This document shows positions 35,990 to 48,440 of a DNA stretch of 64,000 nt, one piece after another. The notes below the pieces were generated by a model, which saw only the letters and a list, made by a program, of their open reading frames with translations, was not told where the DNA came from and searched no databases. This DNA is from Rhynchosporium graminicola (lineage: Eukaryota; Ascomycota; Leotiomycetes; Helotiales; Ploettnerulaceae): the NCBI GenBank assembly GCA_900074885.1, contig FJUW01000057.1, positions 244,073 to 308,072 on the forward strand, given 5' to 3'. How positions within the stretch are numbered: position 1 is the first letter of the stretch; each line of letters begins with the position of its first letter. Both the position numbers and the translations under genes were made by a program.

Positions 35990-36120
35990 AGAAAAGGTAT
36001 AGGAACAGAACCTCTTGAGAAGCGTAGTTATATTATAGAGGAGGTTTAGAAACCTCAGAAAAAGACTATAGAGGTAGAGGTCTGTGCGCAACTAGCTACT
36101 GGAGGTCCAGTGACATCACA
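35990..36120 (-). repeat. LTR (5' LTR in element sense)
   Basis: 131 bp, ending in CATCACA next to GTACG. In element sense it is followed by AGTGACTACCGCAGGGAG, the expected place of the primer-binding site. Confidence 0.9.
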
Positions 36121-36125
36121 GTACG

Positions 36126-37846
36126 GTAAATACCCTTTTCACACCTTTTTGTGGGACAATCTGAGCGCCTGTAGTTTGCCCCTGAAGCACATAGTTCAGG
36201 TAATATAGCCTTAGCGCACTGCGCCCTGAACGCCCCTTGAAGCACTAGCGTCTGCTGGAATTCACTCCTTCGGTTGGCCCTCTCCTTCCTTGTCTCGGCG
36301 AATCCGCACTCGACGAGATTGAACAGTTTGATAACTCGCGATAGGTTCAATAGTTGATTCCGCATGCAAAGTGAGAACTTTTAATATTACGTACAGACGT
36401 CATAGGTCAGATCATTACAGCATATACCAAGTACGGAAGGGGGTTGACGATGGATCTCATCCACTATTGTAAGGCAGCAAGTTTAATGTTCTAATCAGGA
36501 GTTCATATTTCAAGGAACTTCTCTTCGAATTTCCTCAAATGTTAAGCCACAAGGCGAGGCTGGACGAGACCCACTGTCAGCCCCCTGCCTTACCAAAGTA
36601 TTGCCTTGCGGCGAGCACCCTTCCGGCTCCATGGATTGCCTCTACTGGCTGTTCCTCTCGTTCACAACCTCCGCCTAAATTTTCAAAAGTGTACCGAGCC
36701 AATTCGTACTTCTAGATAATGTCCACCCCCAGCAAGGCATCTTATTACCCTAGCTTCCAGAGGGCATATGCAAGTGGCTCAGTACTTTACAGAGTAAATT
36801 TCGTCTCTATCCTTGCCAAGGCGCTGATTGCAGTCGTCCCTATCCTGCGCTCTCGCTTACGGACTTTACGATATCCGGACTCCGTAATCATGGTGTTCGC
36901 ACTAATGTACTTGTAATAACCCCATTTTTGACTTTGGTATACGAGTAGAAAGTGCTACAGCTGTCTCAGACAAAGGTAGCTGGGCGAGGAGGCAAGCTGG
37001 GAATTCCTCATGTCTGTCTAATGGGGGTTTAAAACGTTTAGCCCTGCAAGTCCGATTGAAGTCACTGTCTTTAGGATTGAGACAAACACTAATTATTGAA
37101 TCGGGATATTCAAAGCTCCGAGTTGGTCAGAAAGGCATCCATGTCCCACCTTTGTCAGCCGAAGACCCTTGGCGGATGGTGATTATTGCTCAAATATGTC
37201 TTCTCGTAAGCTACCCTTGCTTTTGGAGCATCTCGTCCCGAGTCGCAAAAGGTAAAGTAGCAAAACACCAAGACCCTAAGATTTGGCCAAGGCTGTCAGC
37301 CCGCTAGCTCAATTTTCCGACCTCCGTTATTTGGCTCTGAGTAGTCTCTAAAAATATGTAGATATCAATAAAGTATCGTTGAAATGGTATTATGCTAATA
37401 GTTAGTAAAAACATCTCCTTGCGATGCTCGCATCACGCCATAGTAGTAACCAACCTAAAGTTCGCTGTAGAATACAAACGTCGAAGGTCGTCTTTTGCTT
37501 GTGGGTCTTGCCTCGCGGAATCATAGTATTTAATTTGCGGAAGAGGGCTCTAGTATGGGTCTCGCTCCAGTCTATGTATACATCTTCTAAATTCTGAATG
37601 AAATCCATGAGCTCTTGATGGTTGATTAGATGCCCAGTTATGGGATTCATCTTTGGGGGTGATATGAAGGACAAAAACAAAGCTCCTCAGGAGTGGATGT
37701 ATATCAGAGTATATAATGAGATCATGATAAGAAGACTCGATAAAGTAAACTTTGAAGACAGAACCCGGTAACCTCTAGCTGATCTGAAAAGAAGAATCAG
37801 GTTAAAGATGATAGAATAATTGATGATGCTTAGTACTAGACAGGTG
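36126..37846. other. Unique-looking island between head-to-head LTR elements
   Basis: 1.7 kb with ordinary base use (CA and TG common) lie between two copies of the same LTR family that point away from each other. Short open frames (36096-36365 minus, 36719-36916 plus, 37056-37307 plus, 37402-37680 minus) have no recognisable domain. It may be a remnant of original chromosomal sequence that was not duplicated and so escaped RIP. Confidence 0.5.
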
Positions 37847-38398
37847 TGTGATGTCACTGGACCTCCAATAGCTAGTTGCGCACATGCCTTTACTTCCATA
37901 GCTTTCTTCTGAGGTTTCCAAGACCTTCTCTATAATATAACTACGCTTCTCAAGAGATTCTGTCTCGATACCTTTTCTAATGACTACCGCAGGGAGAGAT
38001 TAAGCTATATCTCTCTCTATTAGTAATTCTTTCGTATTTTAATTTCTTCTCTAAAAGAAACTAGTAAACCTAGCAATAGTACTAGTAGTACCTATTACCT
38101 TTATAGCGCCCCGGTATTAAGATCGCTTCAGATTTTTGATCTCAGGACCTTAGTAAGCCCCAGATATCGATAGAATATCTATAGTAAATCCTACGATATT
38201 AGAAGGCCTTAAATTATAAGGATATATATCTTATTAGTTATATATAGCTATTTATACTAAGTATCTCTATATATTTTAGGATTCCTCTAGGCCTTAGAAT
38301 TAGTGGAAAGAAGTATCTAGATCTATTATCTATAGCTTCCCTAAGAAGAATCTACTTATATTCTAGCGCAGAAGTTATATTTAATATATTAAGTATCT
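37847..38398 (+). mobile_element. Truncated second copy of the 131-bp-LTR family
   Basis: Positions 37847-37978 match the LTR of the 27437-36120 element, beginning TGTGATGTCACTGG. The following ~400 bp match its leader in inverted orientation relative to that copy, including GACTACCGCAGGGAGAGAT. Similarity stops near 38375-38400, where unrelated sequence starts. No 3' part of this copy was found in the window. Confidence 0.8.
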
Positions 38399-39766
38399 GT
38401 GACGACAGCTTACCTGAAGGTTATATGAGAAGAAAGATAAGTACCGGGGCCCAGGTTCATAGGCATCCCGGAATAACTAGTAGCCGACTTAGTATAGTAT
38501 CAGACTAGTACTAGTATATAAGATGTCTTATACTTCATCTCTCTTCTTCTTTCTTTCTTATCTTCTTATTTCCTTAGCAGTAGTATCACGGGTGAATAAC
38601 GCGTACGCGGATAATCAAGTGTAGTATATAAGAAGTTCGATATAAGAGAGAGTCAGGTTCTAGCCTAGCTCCGAAGGAAAATATGCGAGTGCCGCTAAGC
38701 TTAATAAGCATAAGTATTACTAGTGCTTAATCCTAGGGCTCGCCCCTTATATTACTTCTCTCCTTCTTCTGCTTATCTTATATTAGAGTTCGCCTCTAAC
38801 TACTTATATCCCGCCTTATTATATATAGTCCTATATTATAGTTTCGATTCGTCGAGGCTTATTATATCTGTAACTCTTTTCCTTGCTTCGTGCTGACTTC
38901 GCTTAGAAGTTAATAATAATAGCAGACTAATAGAATATAATAGCGAACTGATAATAAGAGAATAATTAATAATACTATTAAAGTCGTATAAAGCCTTCGG
39001 TTATTCGTTTACGTAACCCTTCTGTTTATTTCCGGCTTATGATAATAATTAAGCTAATTACGTCTTCTTATTTCTTTATTATCGCTCTTCTTTCTATTAT
39101 TAATTAAATCAGTAAACGCTCTCGCCTTAGCTATATATATATCTTCTTCTATTACTTTATAAACTAATTCCCTTCTTTTTAATTAGCTATTACTAACTAT
39201 AAGTTAATAAGATCGTCTAGTATTAATTACTCTTTCTCTTTCGCTATCTTCGCTTTAAAAAAATATTAAACTCTACTTACTACTAATTAGAGTTAGATAT
39301 CTTCTGTTATCTATTATACTACTTATACTTTCTCTGAGGTCGATTATATTAACTAGAATATAAGTCAGATCCTGCTTATTTTCCACTAATATATACTAAC
39401 TTATATAGTCTACTTGCTCCCGCGCTTATATAACTTGTTCTCGTAAGCGTAAGAACTATAAAAACTTATATATTTATCCTAAGCTCTATTAGAAAAATAT
39501 TATTAATTACTTAGTTCTTAAATAGCGTATATTACTTATATTATCTAAACTCGCTTTACTAATAAAGATACTATATAAGTTATTAGACTCCGCTCGCTTT
39601 CTATCGCTAACTGCTTATTTAGCGCTAATATCTACTATAATCTTAATAAGGTCCTTAAGGCCTAGAAGGCTTTAAAGCCTCTTTAAGCCGCCGGTCTTCT
39701 CTCTTTATAACTATCCTCGGACTCTGCTTATATTTTATCGCTAAATATTTATTTTAGGCCTATTAT
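38399..39766 (+). mobile_element. Candidate further LTR element, left part
   Basis: A sequence starting TGTGACGACAGC abuts the truncation at ~38400 and has an LTR-like look: TG start, and a CT-rich run near 38535-38580. The following ~1 kb is AT-rich and decayed. It is interrupted at 39767 by another retrotransposon and probably continues after 46644. I did not find a second copy of its terminal sequence, so the LTR identity is unproven. Confidence 0.35.
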
Positions 39767-39997
39767 TGTTACGGTCTATACCATAACGGCCTCAGGCTCC
39801 TAGGCATCATAGCAGGCAGGGCTAGCGGGATGCGGTTAGCGCGTACTAGAGGATGATTAGTCAGCATAGCCCTACGGTTATACCTAGAGAGAGAGTCGAG
39901 AGTAGAAACCTCCTTTTTATCTTTTCTTTCTTTTACTCAGCGTACCCTTAAGGGCGAATATAACTCGTTATCTACTCCTTATACTTCTGCTATAATA
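39767..39997 (+). repeat. 5' LTR (231 bp)
   Basis: Begins TGTTACGGTCTA and ends CTATAATA. It is nearly identical to the LTR at 46409; most differences are C/T or G/A. Confidence 0.93.
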
Positions 39998-42900
39998 TAA
40001 GAAAAGATCAATTACCTCGCTAAGAAGTAGTAATATCTATTTAGAAGCCTTAAAGCTAGTACTATCTTCTTAGTACGACTTCTACGACTTCTACCTTACT
40101 TATACTCGATAACTTCGACTATACGCGCTATCTACTTCTATACCTCAGAAGTAGAGTGTTTTAGAGAAAGCTGAACTCCCTCCCTTAATTAGTACTACTT
40201 CTATAGTATAATTCTATCAAAAAACCCTATTACGATATTTTTTGCGCTCTTAGCCTTATGCTTAGCCTTACGTATCCTCGACCTTAAACCCTCCGAACCT
40301 CTACGACCTCTGCGAAGCTCCCTCTTACGATTCTAACTCTATATATACCTATAAGAAGAGAACTCGATAGCCGAAGTAAAAGTGAACTAGTAAAAGGAAT
40401 CTAAAGTGAATCTAATTAGTAACCTCCTAATACCTCAAATATATACTTTACTAAGGGACTTTAAGAACGTGCTTACTCTCGCGCTATATTAATCTTCACC
40501 CCTTTAAATAGGTTATTATTAAGCTTTAGGTCCCTCTTAAGCGCGTTTTTTAGCTATAGCAGGCCCTCTTATATATAACCGCGCCGAAGCACTCGAGAGC
40601 CCTCTATACTAGATAGACTCGGGTTCCTCGAATAGAAGAGGAAGAGCGAAAGCGTATTAGTGGAGGATATCGTTAGGAATACTATTAAGAGTAATCTAAT
40701 AAAAGAAGAAATAGTATCAGGCTCTGATAGCGATAGTAATAACGATTTCGAGAACGCTACTAAGGCACTTATACCTCGTCCCGAGTTACTAAAGTTAATT
40801 ATTAATACTACTATCGCTCTTTTATAACTTATATTACCTCTAATCTCTTCTACTTCGGAAACACGAAGTACTATACTTAATCCTTAAACCGAAACCGACT
40901 CTTAGCTAGAATTCACGATAGCGCCTCTCGGTTTCTCAGATAAGTAGATATAAGTTATAAATACTATTATTACTACTGCTATAACTGCTGCTCTCGCTCT
41001 AGAGGCTAACGCTAATACTACTAAGAAGTCACGATCTCTTACTATAGACCTCTAATTTACTATAGATCACTTTCTTCTAAAGCTCGATAACGCTATAAAG
41101 GCTATCGAGTCTCACTGAGTCAAGTTCCCTCGCCTCCTCTTTACTAATTATAATAGTAAGATTAAGTACGATACGTGGAAGATAGATATAAAGCTCTTTT
41201 TAGAAGAATATTCTAGTAACTTCCTCGCTAGCGATATATAAGTTAAGGCTTACTTTAAGTGTACCGGAGGAGAAGCTAAGACTATTATCCTCTAATATAT
41301 AGATACTAGCGCCGATAGCTAATTCAAGACTACTTCTAACGTTCTCAGAGGTTTAGACTAGCGCTTCTTTAATTATAATCGTATCTAGCGTACTAAGGCT
41401 GCTTACGAGAACCTGAAGATAGCTGGAAATATGACTTATAACTAGTTCCGAGTTAAGTTTACTAACTTTACTACTACTAGTAAGATCTCTAGAGATAGAT
41501 AGTTCAAGGATATCCTAAAGAAGATCTCTCTTGCTTTAAAAGCTTATATTATAGCTGAAAAGTATAAGATAGATAGTAACTATAACCTCCTCGACGAGTA
41601 CTTAGCTATTATAGATCGCGAGTCTTATAATATTACCGCTAAAGAGAACCTTATTAAGAAAGCAGCTCTCGCTACTACTACTCCTACTAGAACTTTAGGT
41701 ATTCTTAAGAGAGAGACCCTCTTCGGTATCGAACGTGCTACTAAGAGTAGCTCCTAGATCGACGATCGTGCTGCTAAGTTAGCTGCACGATTTACTCCTA
41801 AGACTCGTGATCCCGGATCACGAGTATCTCGCACTCCCGCTGCTACTGATACTTATCGCCTCTATAAGAAGGAAAGTCATTAGGCTCGCGAATACCCTAA
41901 CGCTATAAAGATCGCTGAGATAACTAGTCAGTCAGTAGAAGACGTTATTACTATATATAGCAAGGCGGACGATAATACCGATATCTCTCTCTAAGTGGAG
42001 ATCGACGAGCTATTAAAAAACTGCTAAGCTATAGAATAGTCTTACCCTATAGTAAACGCCTCGATCTATAGAATAACTTAAATACTAATTTCCGTTCCCT
42101 TAATAGAGAGAAACAATTCCTAGTTAATATAGAACTAGGAAGAAATAGATTATTTATTAAAACAGAAGCCTATATCGATAGTAGAGTAAATATCTTTAGA
42201 GCTCTGCGTACCTCAGTTACTCTTAAACTTCGTAACCTCTTAGATATTAATTTCCTTACTCTCCTAAAACCTATTACCCTAACTAGCTATAACGGATAGG
42301 CTAGTGCCGCTATTATATACGTAATTCTCCTTACTCTTACTATCGATCGACGCCGTATTAACTTCCCTTTCTTAATCACTGACTTAGGAAATAATAATAT
42401 ATTAATTAGCTGCAAATTCATAGAGTACTACGAACTCAGGTAAAACTACTACTAGCGCGTAAAAAATCGCTTAGAATAGCTGACGGATATGCCCCTAGTA
42501 TACTACTACGATAAGCGTTTAGAGTTACTACTTCCTTCAGATATTAAGATAGTAAATCTATAGTACTAATTAGACTAATAATAACGAGATACTTTAATAG
42601 ATCAAGAGGTCGCCGGAATACTAGCTCCTATATAATCTATATAAGCTAGGAAGGAGAAACGCCTATCTGCCTTTATAAGAGAGTTAAAAGGTAGCTTCTG
42701 TACTATGAACAAGTTGCTAGTAAAGCACGAGCTAGCAAATAACCCTTTCTAAACTCGTGATCCCGGATCATAAGAGGAGGAAAATACTGCCCGTAAGGAA
42801 GCGGCTCGAAGTAAGATTAATATCGCTATAGCTCGTAAAGCTAGGAGATAGCCGTATAGGACTGATATTAATCAAATCTCCGCGGCTACTATATATAACT

Positions 42901-45900
42901 TCTATTTATATCGAAAACACTAAAAAAAGAGTAACAGATCAGAGGTTTTCGTTACTTCCTTAAAATAAATCTAAGACGAGATCTAATATCGTGAAAGCAA
43001 CTAAGTAGCTAATACTATCGAGTTATACGCTCTCGACGAAGGTCTATCTTCCGAGTAAGCTAGAGAAGCTAAGTACTTCCAGAACGATAAGCTAATAAAG
43101 AAACAGCTCCTTACTAAATAGAAGGAATTTAAAGGTTTATTCTCTATTAGAGCTTCTAACGACTTAGTAGTAAGAAGACCTATAGTCGACTATAAGATTA
43201 AGCTTACTAGAGAGAACACTCTAACTATAGAGCCTCTACGATATATACCTAACGAGTATCTTACTAAAGCTAAACGATATATCACCGAGAACCTCTATAA
43301 AGGCTTTATCGCACTATCTAATACTCCTTAGGCCGCACTAATCCTAATAGCTAAAAAAGCGTATAGTAGGCTACGATTCTGTATTAACTTTCGGAAGCTA
43401 AACGAGCTTACCTAGAAGGACTTATACCCTATTCTATTAATCGATAAGATAATAGTACGAATCTCTAAGGCGAAAATCTTTACGAAGGTCGATATTCAGC
43501 AGGCGTTTCATAAAATCCGCATATCGAAAGATTCTGAAGATTTTACTATCTTTCGCACTTAATACGGAATATATAAGTATAAGGTGCTTCCCTTCGGCCT
43601 TATAAATAGGCTAGCTACCTTTCAGCGTTTTATTAATAATATATTAATAGAGCACTTAGATAACTTCTACTTAGCGTATTTAGATAATATCTTAATCTAT
43701 TTAGACTTAGAAGCAAAGCACGATATCCATGTAAAAAAGATTCTCAGGATTCTATAGGCCTACGGCTTTTAAGCCGATATTAAGAAGTCTGAATTCGGTA
43801 TTACTTATATAAAGTTTCTGGGATTTATTATTAGAGTTAATAGAATCGAAGTCGACCCTAAGAAGATCGAAGTTATTAAGAACTAGGAATATGCTAATAA
43901 CGTCTATAGTATACAAAGTTACCTTAGTTTCTATAACTTCTACTAACGATTTATTAAAGATTATAATAGTATTTATCGCTCTCTTACTTTCCTTACCGGG
44001 AAAGATATCCCTTTTCGCTTTAGAAACGAGTATCGAGAAGCTTAGGAGCGCCTCTGTTAAGCTCTTCAGTCAGCCCCGATTCTATATTACTACGATCTCT
44101 TTAAGGAAACTAGACTTAAAACCGATTCTTCTAATAAGGTAATAGCTAGCGTGCTCTTATAACTTCAAGATAATAGTATGTTTTATCTAGTTAGTTTCTT
44201 CTCAAAGACTATAATCGATACGAAGCTAAATTACCTAATATACGATAAAGAGCTCTTAGCGATCTTCTGTTCTTTTTAATAGTATAAGCCGGAGCTGCTA
44301 AGTATATAGAAAACAGTCCACGTCTATATAGATTACTATACCTTAGAGTATTTCATAATAATAAAAGACCTTAACGTATAATAAGCGAGGTGAGCTGAAT
44401 TCTTTACTTAATTCCACTTTAAGATTATATACCGAACGGGGATTATAAATACTCTAGCTGATACGCTATTACGCTATAATTAGGACCTCTCTCCGATAGA
44501 AGCTAGAAAGCGCGCACTTCGGAACTAATAGCTAATTCTAAACGATAAGATTAGTAACGAAGTGCTTTAAGACCTCTAGGACTCGTTTATAATTACTAAG
44601 TTCTATTACGAGCTTTCTCTGATAGGAACTCCTGAGACCTTCCTATAAGCTAAAACCCGTGACTCCGGCTTACTAGTAGAATTACCTATAAGTAAAGATG
44701 AAGAGTTCCTTATAGGGGAAGCTCCTAATACTACTACTATAGTTGCTTACGATATCGAGAACTATAATATTATCGACTAAGTCTTTTTAGCTAATAAGAA
44801 GTCTCCGGAGCTAGGACCTCTTCAGGAGGAGGTAAGATAGAAGTATCCCGACTATTAGTTAGTCCGCGGAAAGCTCTTCTTTTAAGGGCGTTTAGAAGTC
44901 CCTACCGAGCCTCTAGAGCTACGAACGGCACTTATTCGCTATATTTATACGTAACCATAAGTAGTATATACTGGGAATACGAAAGTCAAGCTACTTCTTA
45001 GTCGTAACTACTACTAGAGGGGTATAATAGCGGATATCATATACTATATTGCAAATTATAGCTATATGCGGATAAAGGCGAAAAGAGATAAGACCCCTAG
45101 GTTCCTCTATCCCTTACCGATCCTAGCACGACCTTACTAGCATCTAACGATAGATTTCACTAAGTTACTATTAGATAAGAGTAGCTTCGACGCTATATTC
45201 GTAATTATAGATAGATTATTAAAGAAACTAGTATCTATTCCTTACTATAAAACGATTATAGCTAGATAGATAGCTAAGCTCTTTACTATCTACTAGAGCT
45301 ATTACTTCGGTATGCCCGATTCGATCGTTTCGGATCGTGGACTATAGTTTATTTCGAGCTTCTGAAACAAGTATTACTATATCCTTAGTACGAAAGTCAA
45401 GCTAACTACTGCGTATAACCTGAATGTCGATAGCTAGACTAAGATCATGAACTAATAGATTAAGTAAAGACTACGTCCTTTCTATACTTATTATTAAGAT
45501 AACTAGAGCTTACTACTTCTAGTAATAGATATTGCGTAGCTTATACTTCCTTACGAGTTACTTAGTAATATATCTCTATTTTAGCTACTTAATAGCTATA
45601 AAGTAAGAACCTCCTAGGACCTCGTTAATCTAATACCTCTAGTAACTACTACTAAGGCTGTTAATCGAGAGGACGCTCTTCGTATAGCTACTCGGATGAT
45701 AGCCGCTACAGAATTCGCTAAATTCTCGCTTAAAAGTTAATAGAACAAAATAGAGCGCTTAGCTAATTATAGTCGCCGCGAGATAGATTAGAACGTTAGA
45801 GATAAGGTTATAGTTTCTATAGCGAATTAGAAAATAGATAGACCTTCTAGGAAGCTCTCCGATAAGTAGTACAAGCTAGTGGAAGTACTAGAAAAGGTAA

Positions 45901-46408
45901 GAGAGAGTTAGAAACTTAAGCTACCGAAGGAATAGTAAATCTACCCTATTTTCTACTTATACTCGCTACGCAAGTATACTGAAAACCTACTACTAGGACA
46001 GGTACGATAAGCACTAGCACTAATTCAGCTACTTCCGGAGCAAGACGAGTAGAAGATCGAAACTATCTTAAGCTTAAGGTCTCTCGTAGTACCTTATAGT
46101 ACTAAATCAAGTGGATAGGAGCTGATAACGATCTCGAATAGTACCCCTGCTCAGACGCTATAATAGCCCCTCACTTATTTAAGCGTTTCTACCTGCGATA
46201 CCTAGTAGTAAAAGGACCGCTACGACTTCTCCCGAAGTAGCTAGAGGCGTATAATAATAGTATTAACGACTATAGCGAATTGGAGGACGATATACCTATA
46301 ATAGCTACTACTCGTATATAGTTCTTTAAGAGAGAGGAAGGGAATTAGCGTTTTTATCTGATTTTTCAAGCTTCGAGGACGAAGCTCTTCTCGGAAGGGG
46401 GGGGGTAG

Positions 46409-46639
46409 TATTACAGTCTATATTATAACGGCCTCAGGCTCCTAGGCATTATAGCAGGCAGGGCTAGCGGGATGCGGTTAGCGCGTACTAGAGGATGATT
46501 AGTCAGTACAGCCCTACGGTTATACCTAGAGAGAGAGTCGAGAGTAGAAACCTCCTCTCTATCTTTTCTTCCCTTTACTCAGCGCACCCTTAAGGGCGAA
46601 TATAACTCGTTATCTACTCCTTGTGCCTCTGCCGTAATA
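46409..46639 (+). repeat. 3' LTR (231 bp)
   Basis: Begins TATTACAGTCTA (TG mutated to TA) and ends GCCGTAATA (CA mutated to TA). Confidence 0.93.
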
Positions 46640-46644
46640 ATTAT

Positions 46645-47538
46645 TACTAAAGTAACTAATTTAGTTATTAATATTATTATCTAGTAGAATTAGATATAAG
46701 TTTCCCGGACTCTATTTACTCTTTATCGCTAATTACTATAGTACTAGTAAGGTCCCTCTTACTTTAGTTTTAGGTCCTTATAGAGCTAACTAAGCCGGTT
46801 ATTTTAATTTAGTATAGAGCCCTAAGGAAATTCGTTAAGTTATATTATATTATCTTTTTAATTAATAAAATTATATAAAAAGAAATCCGAACTCCGCTCA
46901 TTAATACTATTAACTCGCCTGAAATTAAGCGGATCCTCTCTTCTTCTTCTTTTTCTCTTATACTTATCTAGATCTATTATAATACATAGGGTTAGGGTTT
47001 AGAAGTTAGATGATATTGAATCTAACTACGCTATCTTGCTACAGGTGTTTTTCTAACTATAAGGAAATTTTTAGCTATAAGTACAGGGGGTGCGCGCTAT
47101 AAATACAGGTAAGAAGAGTACTAAATGAAAGAGAGATATAGAGGCCTAGAGTCGGCGATATGTACTACGAGTAGTAGATAGATGATCGAAGCCTTCGATA
47201 AAAGAGAAGAGGGTACTCTATAGCGAGAGGGGGTGCCCTGTGGCGTAGGGAGGGTGCCCTGTGATATAGAGAGAGTGCCTTATAGCGTGGAAGAGAGAGA
47301 AAGAGAGAGGGGATGCTTCTTTAATATAGAAGGGGTGCCCTATAGCGCGGGGATATATTCGCTCTAGTGTAGGCGGGGATTGGATTTCTCAGGGTATTTC
47401 AAGCTTACTTATATGCTATAATTAACGTTATAGCGATACCTCGCGCCTGGGTCAAAGTAGTAGTAATAAAGCTATCGAGCCATCTCGCTCTACTAGAGCC
47501 TAGCAGGCCCTATAGAGCCCTGTAGGTCTTCGCTATAT
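46645..47538. other. Decayed repeat sequence, probable continuation of the split element
   Basis: AT-rich, stop-rich sequence. On the plus strand a stop-suppressed stretch near 46860-46980 reads like a protein end (KEIRTPLINTINSPEIKR), which I do not recognise. A telomere-like GGGTTAGGGTTT lies near 46988-47000. Confidence 0.35.
47225..47350. repeat. 21-bp GGGTGCCCTGTG repeats
   Basis: GTGCC(C/T)T recurs at 47233, 47254 and 47275 (21-bp spacing), with further diverged copies up to ~47335. It is separated by GA-rich sequence and is GC-richer than its surroundings. Confidence 0.65.
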
Positions 47539-47744
47539 TGTAACGACACAAGGGCTCTAGATAGTATACGAGCAGGAATAAAACAAGTAGGGAGGTCAAG
47601 AACGATCCTTAGATAATCTGGTACGAAGGAAACAGAAAGATACAGAGCTCTGAAGAAGTCTGTACCTTTATATATATATAAGAAGGGTATGCCTAAGGTA
47701 GCGATACTAGCTCGTATCTGCTACGTATATTATGCGCCGTTATA
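47539..47744. repeat. Candidate solo LTR
   Basis: A ~206-bp segment starts TGTAACGAC and ends GCCGTTATA, giving short inverted termini (TGTAACG / CGTTAtA, one RIP-type change). A clean target duplication could not be fixed and no second copy is in the window. A hairpin, GGCTCG-tcct-CGAGCC, follows at ~47765-47782. Confidence 0.35.
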
Positions 47745-48440
47745 TTACTCTCTTCTAAGATAAAGGCTCGTCCTCGAGCCTTTAAAGGCAAATAACCTAT
47801 ATAAAACGAAAGAAAAGAGAGTTAAATCAAGTTAAATTTCAAATAAAATCCAAGTAATTATTAATCTAAAGTATAAGATGCAAATCACTTCTTCTTCTTT
47901 TTAATATCAGGTAATCGCTCTTATAGTGATCGTGCTTCTTATAATAGTAATATTATACCTCCTCGATAGGTATTAAGGGCTCAGAAGACGTACTAACTAT
48001 CGGTAGAGCTAGAGTAGCTAGAGGTATTAAAGGTAGTCGAGAGAGTTCTAAATCGAGTATCGTAAGAGAAGAGATTATAGCTGAATAATCAGTTTTCTAA
48101 GAGTACTTAATTAGAGCGGTAGCTATATATAGCCGTGTAGTAAGCTTTAGCTAGAGGTAAAAGTACTACTTTGATTCAGCTATACCTCTAAGAATTGCCG
48201 AGCTTTAGAACTTTATACGGAATTATAAAAAGGACTTCTTTTTCATCGAAAGCTTATGAAATTCAGTACGATTCTTAGGTAGAAAAACGGGTTAGGGTTA
48301 GAAAAATATTAAGGTCATAAGGAAAAAAAAAAAAAAAAAAATTCCTATATTACTCTTTAGTACTTATCTTTCTATATTATAAAAAAAAAAATCAGAATTT
48401 ATTAATAAGAGGTACTATTATACTAGTTTTAATATACTTA
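47745..48440. other. AT-rich decayed sequence with poly-A tract
   Basis: No coding sequence. It holds a GGGTTAGGGTTAG telomere-like stretch (~48289-48301) shortly before an A run of about 18 (~48324-48341) and a second A run near 48381. This resembles the 3' end of a non-LTR retrotransposon, but no LINE protein motif was found. Confidence 0.35.

Larger units (their letters stand above)
27437..36120 (-). mobile_element. Complete RIP-decayed Ty3/gypsy-type LTR retrotransposon
   Basis: An 8.68-kb element with 131-bp LTRs at both ends and a 5-bp target duplication GTACG (27432-27436 and 36121-36125). In element sense (minus) the LTR begins TGTGATGTCAC. Decayed pol can be read through TAG/TAA codons on the minus strand: reverse transcriptase with FYIDNIF (30436-30459; second Asp of the YxDD box changed to Asn), RNase H with YIDTSRYTGGYY (~29969-30015), then integrase with LLIIIDYFSRLV (~28748-28798) and a second Asp in FYIDPGSYF. 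The RT-RNase H-integrase order is that of Ty3/gypsy, not Ty1/copia. The left third of element sense (~36-33 kb) presumably held gag, now unreadable. Non-functional. Confidence 0.9.
39767..46639 (+). mobile_element. Complete RIP-decayed Ty3/gypsy retrotransposon
   Basis: 6.87 kb with 231-bp LTRs (39767-39997, 46409-46639) and a 5-bp target duplication ATTAT (39762-39766, 46640-46644). A purine tract ending in a run of G lies just before the 3' LTR (~46393-46406). In the plus sense, through TAG/TAA codons, one reads: a gag zinc knuckle with both leading Cys changed to Tyr (YRLYKKESH*AREYP, ~41850-41895); reverse transcriptase with FTKVDIQQAFHKI, LPFGL and AYLDNILIY (43480-43700, catalytic Asp to Asn); and integrase with TIDFTKLLL and DSIVSDRG (~45150-45345). 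The domain order fits Ty3/gypsy. Nested in older repeat sequence. Non-functional. Confidence 0.93.

Noticed and set aside
43891..44142. 83-codon open frame inside the gypsy element
   Set aside because: It is out of step with the reverse-transcriptase frame. It is a chance opening in decayed pol.
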